A stretch of DNA of 64,000 nucleotides from an uncultured Pantoea sp. GTDB taxonomy: Bacteria; Pseudomonadota; Gammaproteobacteria; Enterobacterales; Enterobacteriaceae. Under the pieces are notes generated by a model that made no database searches, was not told the DNA's origin, and was given only the letters and a program-made list of their open reading frames with translations. The position numbers were made by a program, and so were the translations under genes. Location of the stretch: NCBI GenBank assembly GCA_913778495.1, contig CAJYVD010000030.1, forward strand, positions 124,001-188,000. Direction: 5' to 3'. This document shows positions 1-9,364 of this stretch, one piece after another. How positions within the stretch are numbered: the stretch's first letter is position 1; each line of letters opens with the position of its first letter.

Positions 1-2
1 TG

Positions 3-1049
3 CTGGGCGGAATGCTGCTGCAATGGCTGCTGGGGCCGCTCTCGGACCGTATTGGTCGCCGCCCGGTGATGCTGACCGGCGTGGCCTTTTTTGTGCTGGT
101 GTGCGTGGGCATGCATTGGGTAACGCGCATGGAACACTTTGTCTTGCTGCGTTTTTTGCAGGGTATCAGCCTGTGCTTTATTGGCGCGGTGGGGTATGCC
201 GCCATTCAGGAAGCCTTCGATGAGGCGCGAAGTATCAAGATCATGGCCCTGATGGCCAACGTTGCGCTGCTGGCACCGCTGGCCGGGCCGCTGGCCGGCG
301 CGCTGTTTCTGACGGTAAGCGACTGGCGCATGATGTTCTGGCTGTTCGGCGGCTTAGCCGCGCTGGCGCTGGTGGGGCTGGGGGCAGGGATGCCAGAGAC
401 CGCGGGCGACAAGAGCACCTCGCTCTCCCTTCCGGCACTTGGTAAAAGCTACTACCGGCTGCTGCGCGATCGCCAGGTGATGCGCGGCGCGCTGGCAATC
501 GGCTTGGTCACCGTGCCGTGTCTGGCGTGGGTGGCGCTCTCTCCCGTGATGTTGATGCAGGATGCGGGGCTGAACCGCCTGGATTATGCACTTCTGCAGC
601 TGCCGGTGTTTCTGGCGATGATCGCGGGCAATCTCACGCTGGGGCGTTTGGCCAGCCGCTTGCCGGTGACGCAGCCGCTGCGCATAGGCGCATGGCCGCT
701 GATCGCCGGGCTGGGCGTGGCCGCTGCGGCCTGCGTGTTTCAGGCGCAGCCTTACCTGTGGCTGGTGGTTGGACTCAGCCTGTATGGTTTCGGCACCGGC
801 CTGGTCAGCGCGGGGCTCTACCGGATGACGCTGTTTTCCAGCGCGGCGGGCAAGGGCAGCGTGGCGGCCCTGGTCGGCATGGTCACCATCCTGGTGTTTG
901 CGCTGGGCATTGAGGCGGCGAAAGCGGCGTATTTCTCTCATTCCGCCCTCGGCTTTAGCCTGATTAACCTCGCCTGCGGTCTGCTGTGGCTGGCACTGAC
1001 CGTGCGCTTTCTGCGGGAGCGCCAGCGCCGCCAGCAGGCGCTGGCATAA
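3..1049 (+). CDS. mdfA: Multidrug efflux MFS transporter MdfA (5' end outside window)
   Basis: Proton-driven multidrug exporter of the inner membrane (DHA1 family). The reading frame is open from base 3, so the gene begins before the window; the first ATG at 12 is internal, because the preceding codons (Leu-Gly-Gly) continue the family sequence. Visible are the loop 2-3 motif GPLSDRIGRRPVML, motif B RFLQGISLCFIGAVGYAAIQE-like with the conserved Arg, and about ten hydrophobic segments. Family members are about 410 aa; about 348 codons are present, so roughly the first 60 residues, including the acidic residues in TM1, are not visible. High sequence similarity to E. coli MdfA by recall. No partner gene is seen downstream. 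Confidence 0.93.
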   Translation: MGGMLLQWLLGPLSDRIGRRPVMLTGVAFFVLVCVGMHWVTRMEHFVLLRFLQGISLCFIGAVGYAAIQEAFDEARSIKIMALMANVALLAPLAGPLAGALFLTVSDWRMMFWLFGGLAALALVGLGAGMPETAGDKSTSLSLPALGKSYYRLLRDRQVMRGALAIGLVTVPCLAWVALSPVMLMQDAGLNRLDYALLQLPVFLAMIAGNLTLGRLASRLPVTQPLRIGAWPLIAGLGVAAAACVFQAQPYLWLVVGLSLYGFGTGLVSAGLYRMTLFSSAAGKGSVAALVGMVTILVFALGIEAAKAAYFSHSALGFSLINLACGLLWLALTVRFLRERQRRQQALA

Positions 1050-1211
1050 AGCGTCCGGCACATTTGCTCTGCGCGCCGAGGTCATTGCTTCGGTGTGCGG
1101 GGACATATCCGTCATCTACGGCGTAACTGAATGAATAAAAATGATTTTAACAAAAGTACATAATAATAACTGGTAACTATCACAGTGATAAATGATGTGC
1201 GCGCCACGCTG

Positions 1212-1219
1212 GCCGATAA
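1212..1219 (+). promoter_or_regulatory. Possible FliA (sigma-28) -10 element upstream of the PAS chemoreceptor
   Basis: GCCGATAA matches the sigma-28 -10 consensus exactly and ends 33 nt before the ATG at 1253. The nearest TAAA (1189-1192) is 19 nt upstream instead of the usual 15, so the -35 element is poor or misplaced. The two other chemoreceptor genes in this window have well-spaced versions, which raises the plausibility. Confidence 0.4.
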
Positions 1220-1252
1220 CCTGAGCAATCTCAATACGATCGGATTGCCGCT

Positions 1253-2575
1253 ATGTTTTCAACACTCGTGAATTTCGCCTCTGTTTTCTTTTCTGGCCGC
1301 CAGGGTCTGCGCGCTTCCGCCGCCTTTGCGTCGCTGTTCCGTACCATGCCGGTGATCGCGTTTACGCCGGAGGGCATTATCCAGCAAGCCAGTCCGCTGT
1401 TTCTGCGCGCCATGGGATATCGCGCCGATGAAATTATTGGGCAGCATCACCGCATGTTTTGTCCGCCCGAGTTAGTTCACTCACCGGAATACGCGCAGTT
1501 CTGGCGGCGGTTGGCGACGGGAGAGCATTTCAGCGACAAGTTTATGCGTCTGGCGAAGGGAAACCGCACCGTCTGGCTGGAGGCCAGCTATATTCCGGTG
1601 ACCAATCGGCGCGGCAAGGTGGTGCAAATCATCAAGATAGCGGCAGATATCTCGGCGCGCATGGAAGTCGCCCTTGAACAACAAGCGGTGATCACGGCAA
1701 TTGGGCGCTCCATGGCGGTGATCTCCTTTAATCCTGCCGGCATTGTGCTGGATGCTAACGACAACTTTCTGCAGGTCACCGGTTACCGCCGTGAAGAGGT
1801 AGTGGGTCAGCATCACCGGATATTCTGCTCCGACGCCCTCTCGCGCAGCGAGGAGTACCGCCAGTTCTGGCAACGGCTTAATCAGGGCGAGTTCTTCTCC
1901 GGCCAATTTCCAAGACGTAACCGCCGTGGCGAAGCGCTCTGGCTCCGCGCGACCTACAACCCGGTGTTTAACAGCAAGGGCGAGCTGTATAAGATCGTTA
2001 AGTTTGCCTCTGATGTCACCGAGCAGGTGCAGCGTAATCTGCAGGAAAAAGAGGCCACCGTCGATGCCTGGAATATGGCGGTACAGACGCGCGACAGTGC
2101 GCAGAACGGCAGCGCGGTGATCACCAACAGCATCAAGATGATTGACCAAATCTCTCAGGACATGAACCTGGTCTCTGCGGACGTCACGCACCTGAATAGC
2201 CAGTCCGACAGCATTGACGGCATGGTCAGCACCATTCGCGGCTTCGCGATGCAGACGCGGTTAATCGCTCTCAATGCCGCTATTGAAGCGGCGCGAGCGG
2301 GCGCCTCCGGCAGAAGTTTTGCGGTGGTGGCAGAAGAAGTGCGTAACCTGGCGGCCAACGTCAGCCACGCCACGGAGGAGATAGAGCGCGTGGTATCGGC
2401 GAACCATCAGCTGGCGCGCGAGGTGCTGAGCGGCATTGAAAGCACCTTGACCAACACGGTGCAGGGCGTGGCCTTTATGCGTGAAGCAGGCGAGGTGATC
2501 ACCAGCATTCAGTATCACTCCGCGCAGCTGGAAAGCGCCGTCAGGGAAGTGGCGCGCGCCGCCGAGGCGGAGTAA
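1253..2575 (+). CDS. Soluble PAS-PAS methyl-accepting chemotaxis-type protein
   Basis: Cytoplasmic chemoreceptor-like signalling protein of 440 aa. Two tandem PAS domains (about residues 30-140 and 150-265) share the repeated signature GQHHR-F and end in PAC-type motifs (KIAADIS, KFASDVT). A shortened receptor signalling domain follows with the hairpin-tip region QTRLIALNAAIEAARAG and AVVAEEVRNLA. No transmembrane segment or HAMP domain is visible, so it probably senses an internal cue (redox, haem or small ligand), as BdlA-like and Aer-like proteins do. The C-terminus is short (EAE) and lacks a CheR/CheB pentapeptide. Start: an in-frame stop at 1217 and no earlier ATG leave 1253. The ligand is unknown. 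Confidence 0.85.
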   Translation: MFSTLVNFASVFFSGRQGLRASAAFASLFRTMPVIAFTPEGIIQQASPLFLRAMGYRADEIIGQHHRMFCPPELVHSPEYAQFWRRLATGEHFSDKFMRLAKGNRTVWLEASYIPVTNRRGKVVQIIKIAADISARMEVALEQQAVITAIGRSMAVISFNPAGIVLDANDNFLQVTGYRREEVVGQHHRIFCSDALSRSEEYRQFWQRLNQGEFFSGQFPRRNRRGEALWLRATYNPVFNSKGELYKIVKFASDVTEQVQRNLQEKEATVDAWNMAVQTRDSAQNGSAVITNSIKMIDQISQDMNLVSADVTHLNSQSDSIDGMVSTIRGFAMQTRLIALNAAIEAARAGASGRSFAVVAEEVRNLAANVSHATEEIERVVSANHQLAREVLSGIESTLTNTVQGVAFMREAGEVITSIQYHSAQLESAVREVARAAEAE

Positions 2576-3007
2576 GCCGCACGCACCTCGCTATTCGCGG
2601 TCCGCTAACGCGGCCGCGATGCGTCACAGCGTGAAGAGTGTTTTCAGCGCGGTGAACCTGAAGTGGTTTTTAAATTATAGCGATAATTTACTTGAGTAAT
2701 AATGTTATCAATCTATTAACGCAGTGTTTTAAACCTTAATGCGCGTGCTGAGCAGTGTAATTTTTTCGCGTTCGCTGCGTAAGGGGAAATATAAGATAAA
2801 CAAATCAAGGTTTACCGCAATAAAGTCTTCAGCGGTTCACAAATACGGCATGAGCGACCCATTACCCAGATTAATGCGACGAGCAAACAGCATTAAACCA
2901 TTATTTTTATTCAAGGTTAATCTGCGTTGTTTAAACACAACGTTGCGCTAGTCGATTAAAGAAAACTTTCCACAAAAAATCAGAGAAATTATCTTTCAAT
3001 AAAACAC
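2576..3007 (+). other. Gene-free AT-rich spacer between two chemoreceptor genes
   Basis: I see no convincing gene. A 70-codon open frame (2739-2951) has no ribosome-binding site, signal peptide or recognisable motif and is probably chance. The right end of the gap carries the promoter listed at 3008. Confidence 0.5.
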
Positions 3008-3034
3008 TAAAGCCGTTTAACCGCGCGTCGATAA
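3008..3034 (+). promoter_or_regulatory. FliA (sigma-28) promoter for the chemoreceptor at 3073
   Basis: TAAA (3008-3011), a 15-nt spacer, then GTCGATAA (3027-3034). This fits the sigma-28 consensus TAAA-N15-GCCGATAA with one mismatch. It ends 38 nt before the start codon, so transcription should be coupled to the flagellar class 3 programme. Confidence 0.7.
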
Positions 3035-3072
3035 ATCTACTCACACCTACCAACGTTTACTTCGGGCTATAT

Positions 3073-4719
3073 ATGACAATCACACAGCGTTTGTTGCTGG
3101 CTTTTTTTCTGCTGGCGTTATCCCTCTGCGCGCTCGTTGCCGCTTCACTCTCGGTGATTTCTGGCTTCCAGGCGCGATTTGAATATGTGCAGGCAAATGC
3201 GATCCCCAGCATTAAAGACCTCAATAAATCAATCAGCACCACCAACCAGTTAGGTATCGCGCTCTATCGTCACGTCACGGCGGCGACCAGCGAAGATCAA
3301 ACCGCCGCAGAAGAGAAGATCGCGGGTTTGCTCGATACGCTGAAATCGCTCACGGATTATTACATGGCGAACGATATCTCTAATGATGAAGACAAGCGCA
3401 TGACCGAGGACGCGTACCGCAATATTGATGCCGTGCGTGCGTCGCTGCCGGCCTTTTATGCGGCTTCACGTACGCATAATAGCGCGCTTGCTTTGGGGAT
3501 GCTCAAAGGCGAGGGCGGTGTGGGATCGGCGGCACGCAAAATGGAAAATGAGTTTACCCAGCAGATTGATCTCAATATCAAAATTGGCGATGACCTGCGC
3601 GTGCAAAACAGTGAAATCTACCGGAAAACGCTGTGGATTATGAGCAGCGCGTCAATTCTGGTCATTCTCTTGCTCGGTGTCTTCTCCATCAACATTATTC
3701 TGGGCATCAAGCGCAGTCTTAATAATATGAAAAGCACCATGGTTGACGTCAGCAGCAGCCTGGATTTAACGCGCAGCGCTGCGGTATTTCGCAATGATGA
3801 AATCGGTCAAACCGCGGTCGCGTTTAACAACTTGCTGCATCGCGTTTCAAGTACGCTGCTGTCAGTCAACCACACGGCACAATCGGTCAGTACCGGCTCC
3901 ACGCAAATTGCCGCAGGTAATGAAGATCTGTCGTCGCGCACGGAAGAGCAGGCCGCATCGCTGGAGCAGACCTCGGCGAGTATGTCTAACCTGAGCCAGA
4001 CCGTGCGGCAGAACGCCGAGGGCGCCGTGCAGGCCAGCGAACTGGCCAACAAAGCCAATGCGCTGTCGCGCAAAAACGGCGGCGCGGTTACGCAGATGCT
4101 GGCTACGATGGCAGATATCCGCGGCAGTTCCGCTAAAATTTCCGAAATCACCGGGTTGATTGAAGGGATTGCTTTCCAAACCAATATCCTGGCGCTGAAC
4201 GCGGCCGTGGAAGCGGCGCGCGCCGGTGAGCATGGCAGAGGGTTTGCCGTGGTGGCGTCGGAAGTGCGTAATCTTGCCCAGCGATCTTCATCCGCTGCAC
4301 GCGAAATCAAGGAGCTGATCTCTGTCTCTGTGTCCCAGGTTGAGCAGGGGCTTGAGCAGGCGACCCAGGTGGGCGGTAACACCGAGAACGTGAGCGCTGC
4401 CATTCAACAAGTGGCGGCGTTGGTCAACGAAATCGCGGCGGCCACGTCTGAGCAGAGCAAAGGTATTGAGCAGGTGCATTTAGCCATTGGTCAGATGGAC
4501 GAGGTGACGCAGCAGAATGCCTCCCTGGTGGAAGAAGCGTCTTCGGCCTCGAAATCGCTGCAGGAACAAGCGGAGAATTTGTCGAAGCTGGTTGCTACCT
4601 TTATTGTGGGCAACGATGCGGCGTCGGTGGCGGCACCGCGCCATACCGCGCCAGCGGTCAAATCCCCCATCGTGCGGCTGAGCCACGCGCAAAGCCAGGA
4701 GAGCTGGGAAAGCTTCTAA
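3073..4719 (+). CDS. Membrane methyl-accepting chemotaxis protein with C-terminal CheR/CheB pentapeptide
   Basis: Transmembrane chemoreceptor of 548 aa. TM1 is about residues 8-28, a periplasmic four-helix-bundle type ligand domain runs to about 190, and TM2 lies near 192-212 ([18 protein letters not shown]). A HAMP region and a full signalling domain follow, with the tip [20 protein letters not shown] and [15 protein letters not shown]. The protein ends in SWESF, which fits the xWxxF tether bound by CheR and CheB, so this is probably a major receptor able to assist methylation of others. The ligand cannot be told from sequence. It has its own sigma-28-type promoter and a downstream terminator. 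Confidence 0.92.
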   Translation: MTITQRLLLAFFLLALSLCALVAASLSVISGFQARFEYVQANAIPSIKDLNKSISTTNQLGIALYRHVTAATSEDQTAAEEKIAGLLDTLKSLTDYYMANDISNDEDKRMTEDAYRNIDAVRASLPAFYAASRTHNSALALGMLKGEGGVGSAARKMENEFTQQIDLNIKIGDDLRVQNSEIYRKTLWIMSSASILVILLLGVFSINIILGIKRSLNNMKSTMVDVSSSLDLTRSAAVFRNDEIGQTAVAFNNLLHRVSSTLLSVNHTAQSVSTGSTQIAAGNEDLSSRTEEQAASLEQTSASMSNLSQTVRQNAEGAVQASELANKANALSRKNGGAVTQMLATMADIRGSSAKISEITGLIEGIAFQTNILALNAAVEAARAGEHGRGFAVVASEVRNLAQRSSSAAREIKELISVSVSQVEQGLEQATQVGGNTENVSAAIQQVAALVNEIAAATSEQSKGIEQVHLAIGQMDEVTQQNASLVEEASSASKSLQEQAENLSKLVATFIVGNDAASVAAPRHTAPAVKSPIVRLSHAQSQESWESF

Positions 4720-4750
4720 AGCCAGACGCCTTCACCGTTCTCTGTTTTAA

Positions 4751-4778
4751 AGCGCTGCGATGTCAGCGCTTTTTTTTC
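4751..4778 (+). terminator. Rho-independent terminator after the chemoreceptor gene
   Basis: A 7-bp stem AGCGCTG/CAGCGCT with a 6-nt loop is followed directly by a run of T residues. Confidence 0.85.
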
Positions 4779-4906
4779 GTCTTACGGTCAGGCACCGTTC
4801 GTCGTGGCGCACAGGTCATGCCGTGAAGCGAGTCGCGCGGCAACCCTGAACAGGATTGCCGCGTGTCACGCATTCTTAAACCAACACCGTGACGCTGGCG
4901 GCGCGA

Positions 4907-6487
4907 TCAGCGCACCGCGAGCGCTGATTTTGGCGCCGGTTCAATCCGGAAAATCGACACCGCCTCGCGCAGCATCACGGTTTGCTCCACCATGCCTTTT
5001 GCCGCAGAGGAAACCTGCTGAACCAGCGCCGCGTTCTGCTGCGTCACCTGGTCCATTTGACTCACCGCGATACTGACCTGACCGATACCGTTGCTCTGCT
5101 CATCCGAGGCAATGGTGATCTCACCCATGATGGTATTCACACCCTGAACCGATTTCACAATGTCTTCCATGCGGTGGCCCGCTTGCAGCGCCAGGCCCGA
5201 TCCGCGCGTCACGTGATCAACGGACAGGGTAATCAAGTCTTTGATCTCTTTCGCCGCGGTTGAGCTGCGCAGCGCCAGCGAGCGCACCTCACCGGCCACT
5301 ACCGCAAAGCCTCGGCCACCTTCGCCCGCGCGCGCTGCCTCAACGGCGGCGTTCAGCGCCAGAATATTGGTTTGAAACGCGATGCCCTCAATCACCGAAA
5401 TGATCTCCGCCACTTTGCCCGAGCTCTCTGAAATGGCGCGCATGGTGTCCACGACCTGATTCACGACATCGCCGCCCTGAACCGCGACCTGCGAGGTTGA
5501 ATCGGCCTGATGGTTAGCCTGACGGGCGTTTTCACTGTTTTGGCGCACGGTGGCGGTCAACTGCTCCATACTGGCGGCGGTTTGTTCCAATGCGGCGGCC
5601 TGTTCTTCGGTGCGCTGCGCCAGGTCAATATTGCCTTGAGCAATTTCACTCGCGGAAAGGGTGATACGCTCGGCGGAAGATTGGATCCCGCTGACAATGC
5701 TGACGAGCTGTTGACGCATCACCTCCAGCGACGCCATCAGGCTGCTCTGGTTTTTCAGGGGAACGGGGATCGCCATCGTAAGATCTCCCTTGGCAATCAT
5801 GCTGGCGATATCTGCCGCGGCGCTCGGCTCGCCGCCCAGCGCGCGCAGAATACTGCGCGTGATCAGATAGCCCAATATCACCGACAGCAGAATCGTGATA
5901 ATACCGGCGGCGCTCAGCGTCACTTTGGTGTCCAGCGCCAGTCTGTTCACCTCTTCCGAGCGCTGCGCCAGCAGTGAGGATTCCGCATGGTTAAACTCAG
6001 CGGCAAGAGCGCGGTAGCGATCCATAAAGGCTTTATCGCGACCTTCCTGAAAAACGCTGACCAGCGATTCCAGCGACACTTTGCCGCTGTTGACGTCGCC
6101 CCGCAGGGCGATCAGTTGCAGATCGATGGCCTCGATATTTTTATGCAGCGCGAGCAGATCATCCAGCCGCTGCTGCTGCGCGGCGTTATCCGCGGTCAGG
6201 CTGCGCAATTGGTTGAGCTTGTTATCAAACGCCGATCGGCTGCTTTCAAATGGCGTCAAATAATTATCGTGGCCGGAAATAACAAATCCGCGCACGCCGG
6301 TTTCCATATTGATCATATCCCCTAGCATGGCGTCGCTGAGGTTCATGACCTGATAGCTGTGCACGTTCCAGCCATTGGCCTGACGCAACTTAAGAAAATT
6401 GATGATGGATAAACTGCTGCCAATCAGTGAGACGATAACGATGATGCCGAACGCCAGAGCGATTTTACGGCCGGTTGTGATTTTCAT
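4907..6487 (-). CDS. CHASE3-type methyl-accepting chemotaxis protein
   Basis: Transmembrane chemoreceptor of 526 aa. TM1 is near residues 9-30, the periplasmic part to about 185 resembles CHASE3 (METGVRGFVISGHDNYLTPF) and TM2 is near 190-212. HAMP and a complete signalling domain follow, with [20 protein letters not shown] and FAVVAGEVRSLALRS. There is no CheR/CheB pentapeptide (ends ALAVR), so it probably depends on another receptor, such as the one at 3073, for efficient adaptation. ATG at 6487 follows GGGGAA. A consensus sigma-28 promoter lies upstream at 6542-6568. Confidence 0.9.
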   Translation of the reverse strand: MKITTGRKIALAFGIIVIVSLIGSSLSIINFLKLRQANGWNVHSYQVMNLSDAMLGDMINMETGVRGFVISGHDNYLTPFESSRSAFDNKLNQLRSLTADNAAQQQRLDDLLALHKNIEAIDLQLIALRGDVNSGKVSLESLVSVFQEGRDKAFMDRYRALAAEFNHAESSLLAQRSEEVNRLALDTKVTLSAAGIITILLSVILGYLITRSILRALGGEPSAAADIASMIAKGDLTMAIPVPLKNQSSLMASLEVMRQQLVSIVSGIQSSAERITLSASEIAQGNIDLAQRTEEQAAALEQTAASMEQLTATVRQNSENARQANHQADSTSQVAVQGGDVVNQVVDTMRAISESSGKVAEIISVIEGIAFQTNILALNAAVEAARAGEGGRGFAVVAGEVRSLALRSSTAAKEIKDLITLSVDHVTRGSGLALQAGHRMEDIVKSVQGVNTIMGEITIASDEQSNGIGQVSIAVSQMDQVTQQNAALVQQVSSAAKGMVEQTVMLREAVSIFRIEPAPKSALAVR

Positions 6488-6541
6488 ACGATTCCCCGAA
6501 AAAGTGATATCTATTATTTTTTCTACTGCACTTCGTTGCGA

Positions 6542-6568
6542 TTATCGGCAAAGCAAAGCGGTTATTTA
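6542..6568 (-). promoter_or_regulatory. Consensus FliA (sigma-28) promoter for the CHASE3 chemoreceptor
   Basis: Read on the minus strand: TAAA (6568-6565), exactly 15 nt, then GCCGATAA (6549-6542). Both boxes match the sigma-28 consensus perfectly. The -10 box ends 54 nt before the ATG. Confidence 0.82.
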
Positions 6569-6843
6569 CTCGCCGCTCGCTGATGAAAACCGCGGCAACG
6601 CATCACCGATCACGTTTCAGGACATTATCCATAGGCAAACGCGATGGAAGGGCGAGCGCGTGGGGCGCAGTGCGTGCGAATGAGGCCGAGAAGAGGGAAT
6701 GTGCAGCCCATTTTCCAGCGAGTCATAAGAAAACGTGCTGATGTGCGGTCGGAATTTTCTTACATGAATCCACGCCAATTTACTGTTGATGACAGGAGGA
6801 TTTATACTTCCCGCCGCACGCCAACCATTAAAAGGAATTGAGT

Positions 6844-7098
6844 ATGAAAACGGGATTATGGGGACTGACTCTGCTGGGGGCTGCGCTGCTGGCCGGGTGT
6901 AATGAAGAGGCGCAGAGCCTCGATTGGTATAAAGCGCACGCGAAAGAGCGTAACGAAAAAGTGGCCACCTGTGAGAAAGCACCCAAGCCGCGCGCCACGG
7001 AAGATTGCCGCAACGCCATTGATGCCGCTGCGGTAGCCGACGACAATATCACCCATTCAGAGCCAAAGTTCTGGAGCTTTGACGTCAAGAAAAACTAA
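6844..7098 (+). CDS. Small EexN-family lipoprotein
   Basis: Predicted lipoprotein of 84 aa. The N-terminus carries a lipoprotein signal with lipobox ALLAGC (Cys19). The mature part matches the EexN pattern: WYKAH, a basic stretch, EKVATCEK, then DCRNAIDAA, with two mature Cys. EexN proteins act in entry exclusion of conjugative plasmids, but chromosomal members of the family are common and mostly uncharacterised. A TTG six bases upstream is in frame, but AAGGA at 6832-6836 is correctly spaced for the ATG at 6844. No conjugation genes are nearby, so the plasmid role should not be assumed. Confidence 0.8.
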   Translation: MKTGLWGLTLLGAALLAGCNEEAQSLDWYKAHAKERNEKVATCEKAPKPRATEDCRNAIDAAAVADDNITHSEPKFWSFDVKKN

Positions 7099-7104
7099 CC
7101 TGCG

Positions 7105-7134
7105 CGCCCGCGCCATCCTCCGATGACGCGGGCG
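7105..7134. terminator. Hairpin between convergent genes
   Basis: An 8-bp perfect outer stem CGCCCGCG/CGCGGGCG and a 4-bp inner stem CATC/GATG with loop CTCC. There is no clear T-run, so terminator function is only likely. It sits between the convergent lipoprotein and oxidoreductase genes. Confidence 0.5.
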
Positions 7135-7138
7135 TCGA

Positions 7139-8257
7139 TTAGCTGAATCTTTCCGGACGGAATGTCGCCAGCATCGGGTGTTTGGTGCCGGTGAGGATCT
7201 CATCCGCGAGCAGCTCGCCGAGAATCAGCGCCAGCGTGGCACCGGAGTGGGTAAAGACCACAAAGCAACCGGGCACGCGCGCCAGTTCGCCGACCACCGG
7301 CTCACCGTCGCCCGGAATCGGCTTCAGGCCGATTTTCCAGCTTGCCGCCTCCAGCGGTTTTCCCTCACCGACGAGCCGACCGGCTTCAACCATCAGCTGA
7401 TCAATCACCGCGCGGTCGAGAGTGTACTCGCCGTTAGGGTGCGCCACGATATCGTGCTCATACCAGTCGTGATCCACCGCCAGCGTACCCCCCGGATTGG
7501 GACGGATCGCCGCGCGCGGTGTGTTCATCACCACGCGCACGTCTGCAGGTTGCGGGGTGCTGGTCACCAGCATCGACACCGGCGATCCGTTGGCGATATG
7601 CACCCCGAGCGGCGCGACCACCGCGGGCGTCCACGGGCCACAGGCCACCAGCACCCGATCGGCGCGAAACTCACCGCGCTTTTCGCTGCGCACGCCACGC
7701 GCACGTCCGTCTGCGGTCATGACTTGAGCGTGGCCCGCATGTTCAACCACTTCGCCGCCGCAGGCGGTAAATTCCTGTAGCAAATGCGCCGCCAGATGCG
7801 GCAGGCTGACCCAGCCCTCTCCCGGATTGGCAATCGCCACCTCGGCGAGCGCCGCGCGGTTAACCTGCGGATCCAGCGAGCCAACGCTCTCCGGCCCAAC
7901 CAGCTGTGAGGCGTAGCCGTGCGCCTTCTCATACGCATGCCGCGCGCGGGTTCCCGCCTCGTCGTTGTCGGCCCAATACAGCGCGCCATCAAAACGCAGC
8001 CAATCAAGATCGGGATGGCGGGCAAACAGCGTGCGGTAGCGATCGATGCCCGCCATGCGCAGCGCGTGATAGGGCTGCGATCGCTCTCCGGCCGAGTTGA
8101 GCCAGGAGAGCGAGCGCCCTGACGCTCCCGAGCAGAGTGCCGCCTCAGTGATCAGCGTGACCCTGGCGCCGGCTTTAGCCAGCTGCCAGGCGGTTGAAAC
8201 CCCCAAAATACCGCCGCCCAGCACCACGACGGTTTTGGCTACAGAGTGTTGCGTCAT
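7139..8257 (-). CDS. FAD-dependent amine/amino-acid oxidoreductase (DAO family)
   Basis: Flavoprotein of 372 aa in the D-amino-acid oxidase/dehydrogenase superfamily, which oxidises secondary or primary amines. The FAD-binding Rossmann motif VVVLGGGILGVSTAWQLAKAG is at residues about 10-30. The C-terminal FAD-contact region (LKPIPGDGEPVVGE, then VFTHSGATLALILGELLADEI) is intact. It is the last gene of a five-gene minus-strand operon with a dehydrogenase and an amino-acid-type ABC importer. This family includes enzymes for opines and for Amadori compounds (fructosyl-amino acids). With a LacI-type regulator upstream, a sugar-amine or N-substituted amino acid substrate is my inference. The exact substrate is unknown. 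Confidence 0.85.
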   Translation of the reverse strand: MTQHSVAKTVVVLGGGILGVSTAWQLAKAGARVTLITEAALCSGASGRSLSWLNSAGERSQPYHALRMAGIDRYRTLFARHPDLDWLRFDGALYWADNDEAGTRARHAYEKAHGYASQLVGPESVGSLDPQVNRAALAEVAIANPGEGWVSLPHLAAHLLQEFTACGGEVVEHAGHAQVMTADGRARGVRSEKRGEFRADRVLVACGPWTPAVVAPLGVHIANGSPVSMLVTSTPQPADVRVVMNTPRAAIRPNPGGTLAVDHDWYEHDIVAHPNGEYTLDRAVIDQLMVEAGRLVGEGKPLEAASWKIGLKPIPGDGEPVVGELARVPGCFVVFTHSGATLALILGELLADEILTGTKHPMLATFRPERFS

Positions 8258-8290
8258 CGTTACTTCCTTCTGTTAAAAGCGTGACGGTGT

Positions 8291-9364
8291 TCAGGCCACG
8301 CGCACGTGATGTTGCTGATGAAGCTGCGTAATCAGCTTCAGCACGGCTAAGGCGTCGACGGCGGCCACCGGCGGTGGCTCACCGTCCAGCAGCGCGTGCG
8401 CCAGCTGTTGATAGAATGCGGGATAGTTACCGCGCTGCACCGCGACCGCTTCGATGTCGCCAGGGAGACCGATGCGCGTATCGCCTTCAGCCGGGGTGAC
8501 GCCGTAGCGCGGATCCAACGGCGACATGCCGGCCGCCAGCTGCGGCTCCTGATTATCCAGTCCCCAATGGGTAAAGGCGCGCTGGCTGCCCAGCAGGTGA
8601 AAACGCGGCGCGTTGAGCGCGGCCTGACCGTTCATCCACAGCCGCGAGCGCACGCCGTTGTGATGCAGCAGCGAGACAAAACAATCTTCGTCGTTGTCCG
8701 ACTGCGCACCGCCGTGGCGCGCCAGCTCGGCGTAGGCTTCCTGCACCGGTCCGAACAGCTGTATGGCCTGATCGATCAGGTGACTGCCTAAGTCCAGCAG
8801 CAGGCCGCCGCCTTGCGCCACGGAGACGCGATCGCGCCAGTTGCCAAAGCCCTCGGGCCGCCACCACTCGAAGCGCGATTCAAAGGTTCTGACCGTGCCC
8901 AATGCGTCATCCTGCAGTAACTGCTTGAGCGTCAGAAAATCCCCGTCCCAGCGGCGATTGTGGAACACCGTCAGCAGGGTGTTGGCTTGCTGAGCCGCGT
9001 GGATCATCGCGTCGGCGGCAGCGACATCCGGCGCGAACGGCTTATCCACCACCAGGTGAATGCCGCGCGCGCTGGCCTGCAACGCCTGCGCGCGATGCTG
9101 AGCCGGGGGCGTTGCCAGCGCGATAAGATCGACGGCAAGGGCGCCGCTGTCGATCAGCTGCACCAACGCGTCCCAGTCGGGCACGATGCGCGCCTGCGGG
9201 TAGCGCTGCGTCGCGGTCGCGACGCGCTGCGCATCGCGGCTCACAATTACCGCAAGCTGATAATCGGCGTTGTGGGCGATCAGCGGCGCATGAAAGACGC
9301 TGCCAGCCACGCCAAAGCCCACCAGCGCGGTACGAATCGGGCCTGCGACCCGGCGATGTGTCAT
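8291..9364 (-). CDS. Gfo/Idh/MocA family NAD(P)-dependent oxidoreductase
   Basis: Cytoplasmic dehydrogenase of 357 aa. The N-terminal Rossmann domain starts IRTALVGFGVAGSVFHAPLI and contains the family EKP-type motif as VVDKPFAPD near residue 127. The C-terminal domain has the GGGLLLDLGSHLIDQ segment. An in-frame TTG three bases upstream is less likely than the ATG at 9364, which has GGAGG seven bases before it. The ATG shares one base with the stop of the ABC ATPase gene, so translation is coupled. Family members act on sugars, inositols, rhizopines and related compounds. Here it probably handles the carbohydrate part of the imported substrate (inference). Confidence 0.85.
   Translation of the reverse strand: MTHRRVAGPIRTALVGFGVAGSVFHAPLIAHNADYQLAVIVSRDAQRVATATQRYPQARIVPDWDALVQLIDSGALAVDLIALATPPAQHRAQALQASARGIHLVVDKPFAPDVAAADAMIHAAQQANTLLTVFHNRRWDGDFLTLKQLLQDDALGTVRTFESRFEWWRPEGFGNWRDRVSVAQGGGLLLDLGSHLIDQAIQLFGPVQEAYAELARHGGAQSDNDEDCFVSLLHHNGVRSRLWMNGQAALNAPRFHLLGSQRAFTHWGLDNQEPQLAAGMSPLDPRYGVTPAEGDTRIGLPGDIEAVAVQRGNYPAFYQQLAHALLDGEPPPVAAVDALAVLKLITQLHQQHHVRVA

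Noticed and set aside
354-1115. Long antisense open frame (253 codons) under mdfA
   Set aside because: Basic, Gln/His/Arg-rich translation typical of the reverse of a GC-rich gene; no ribosome site or family match.
2739-2951. 70-codon frame in the gap between chemoreceptor genes
   Set aside because: No ribosome-binding site, signal sequence or recognisable motif; AT-rich spacer.
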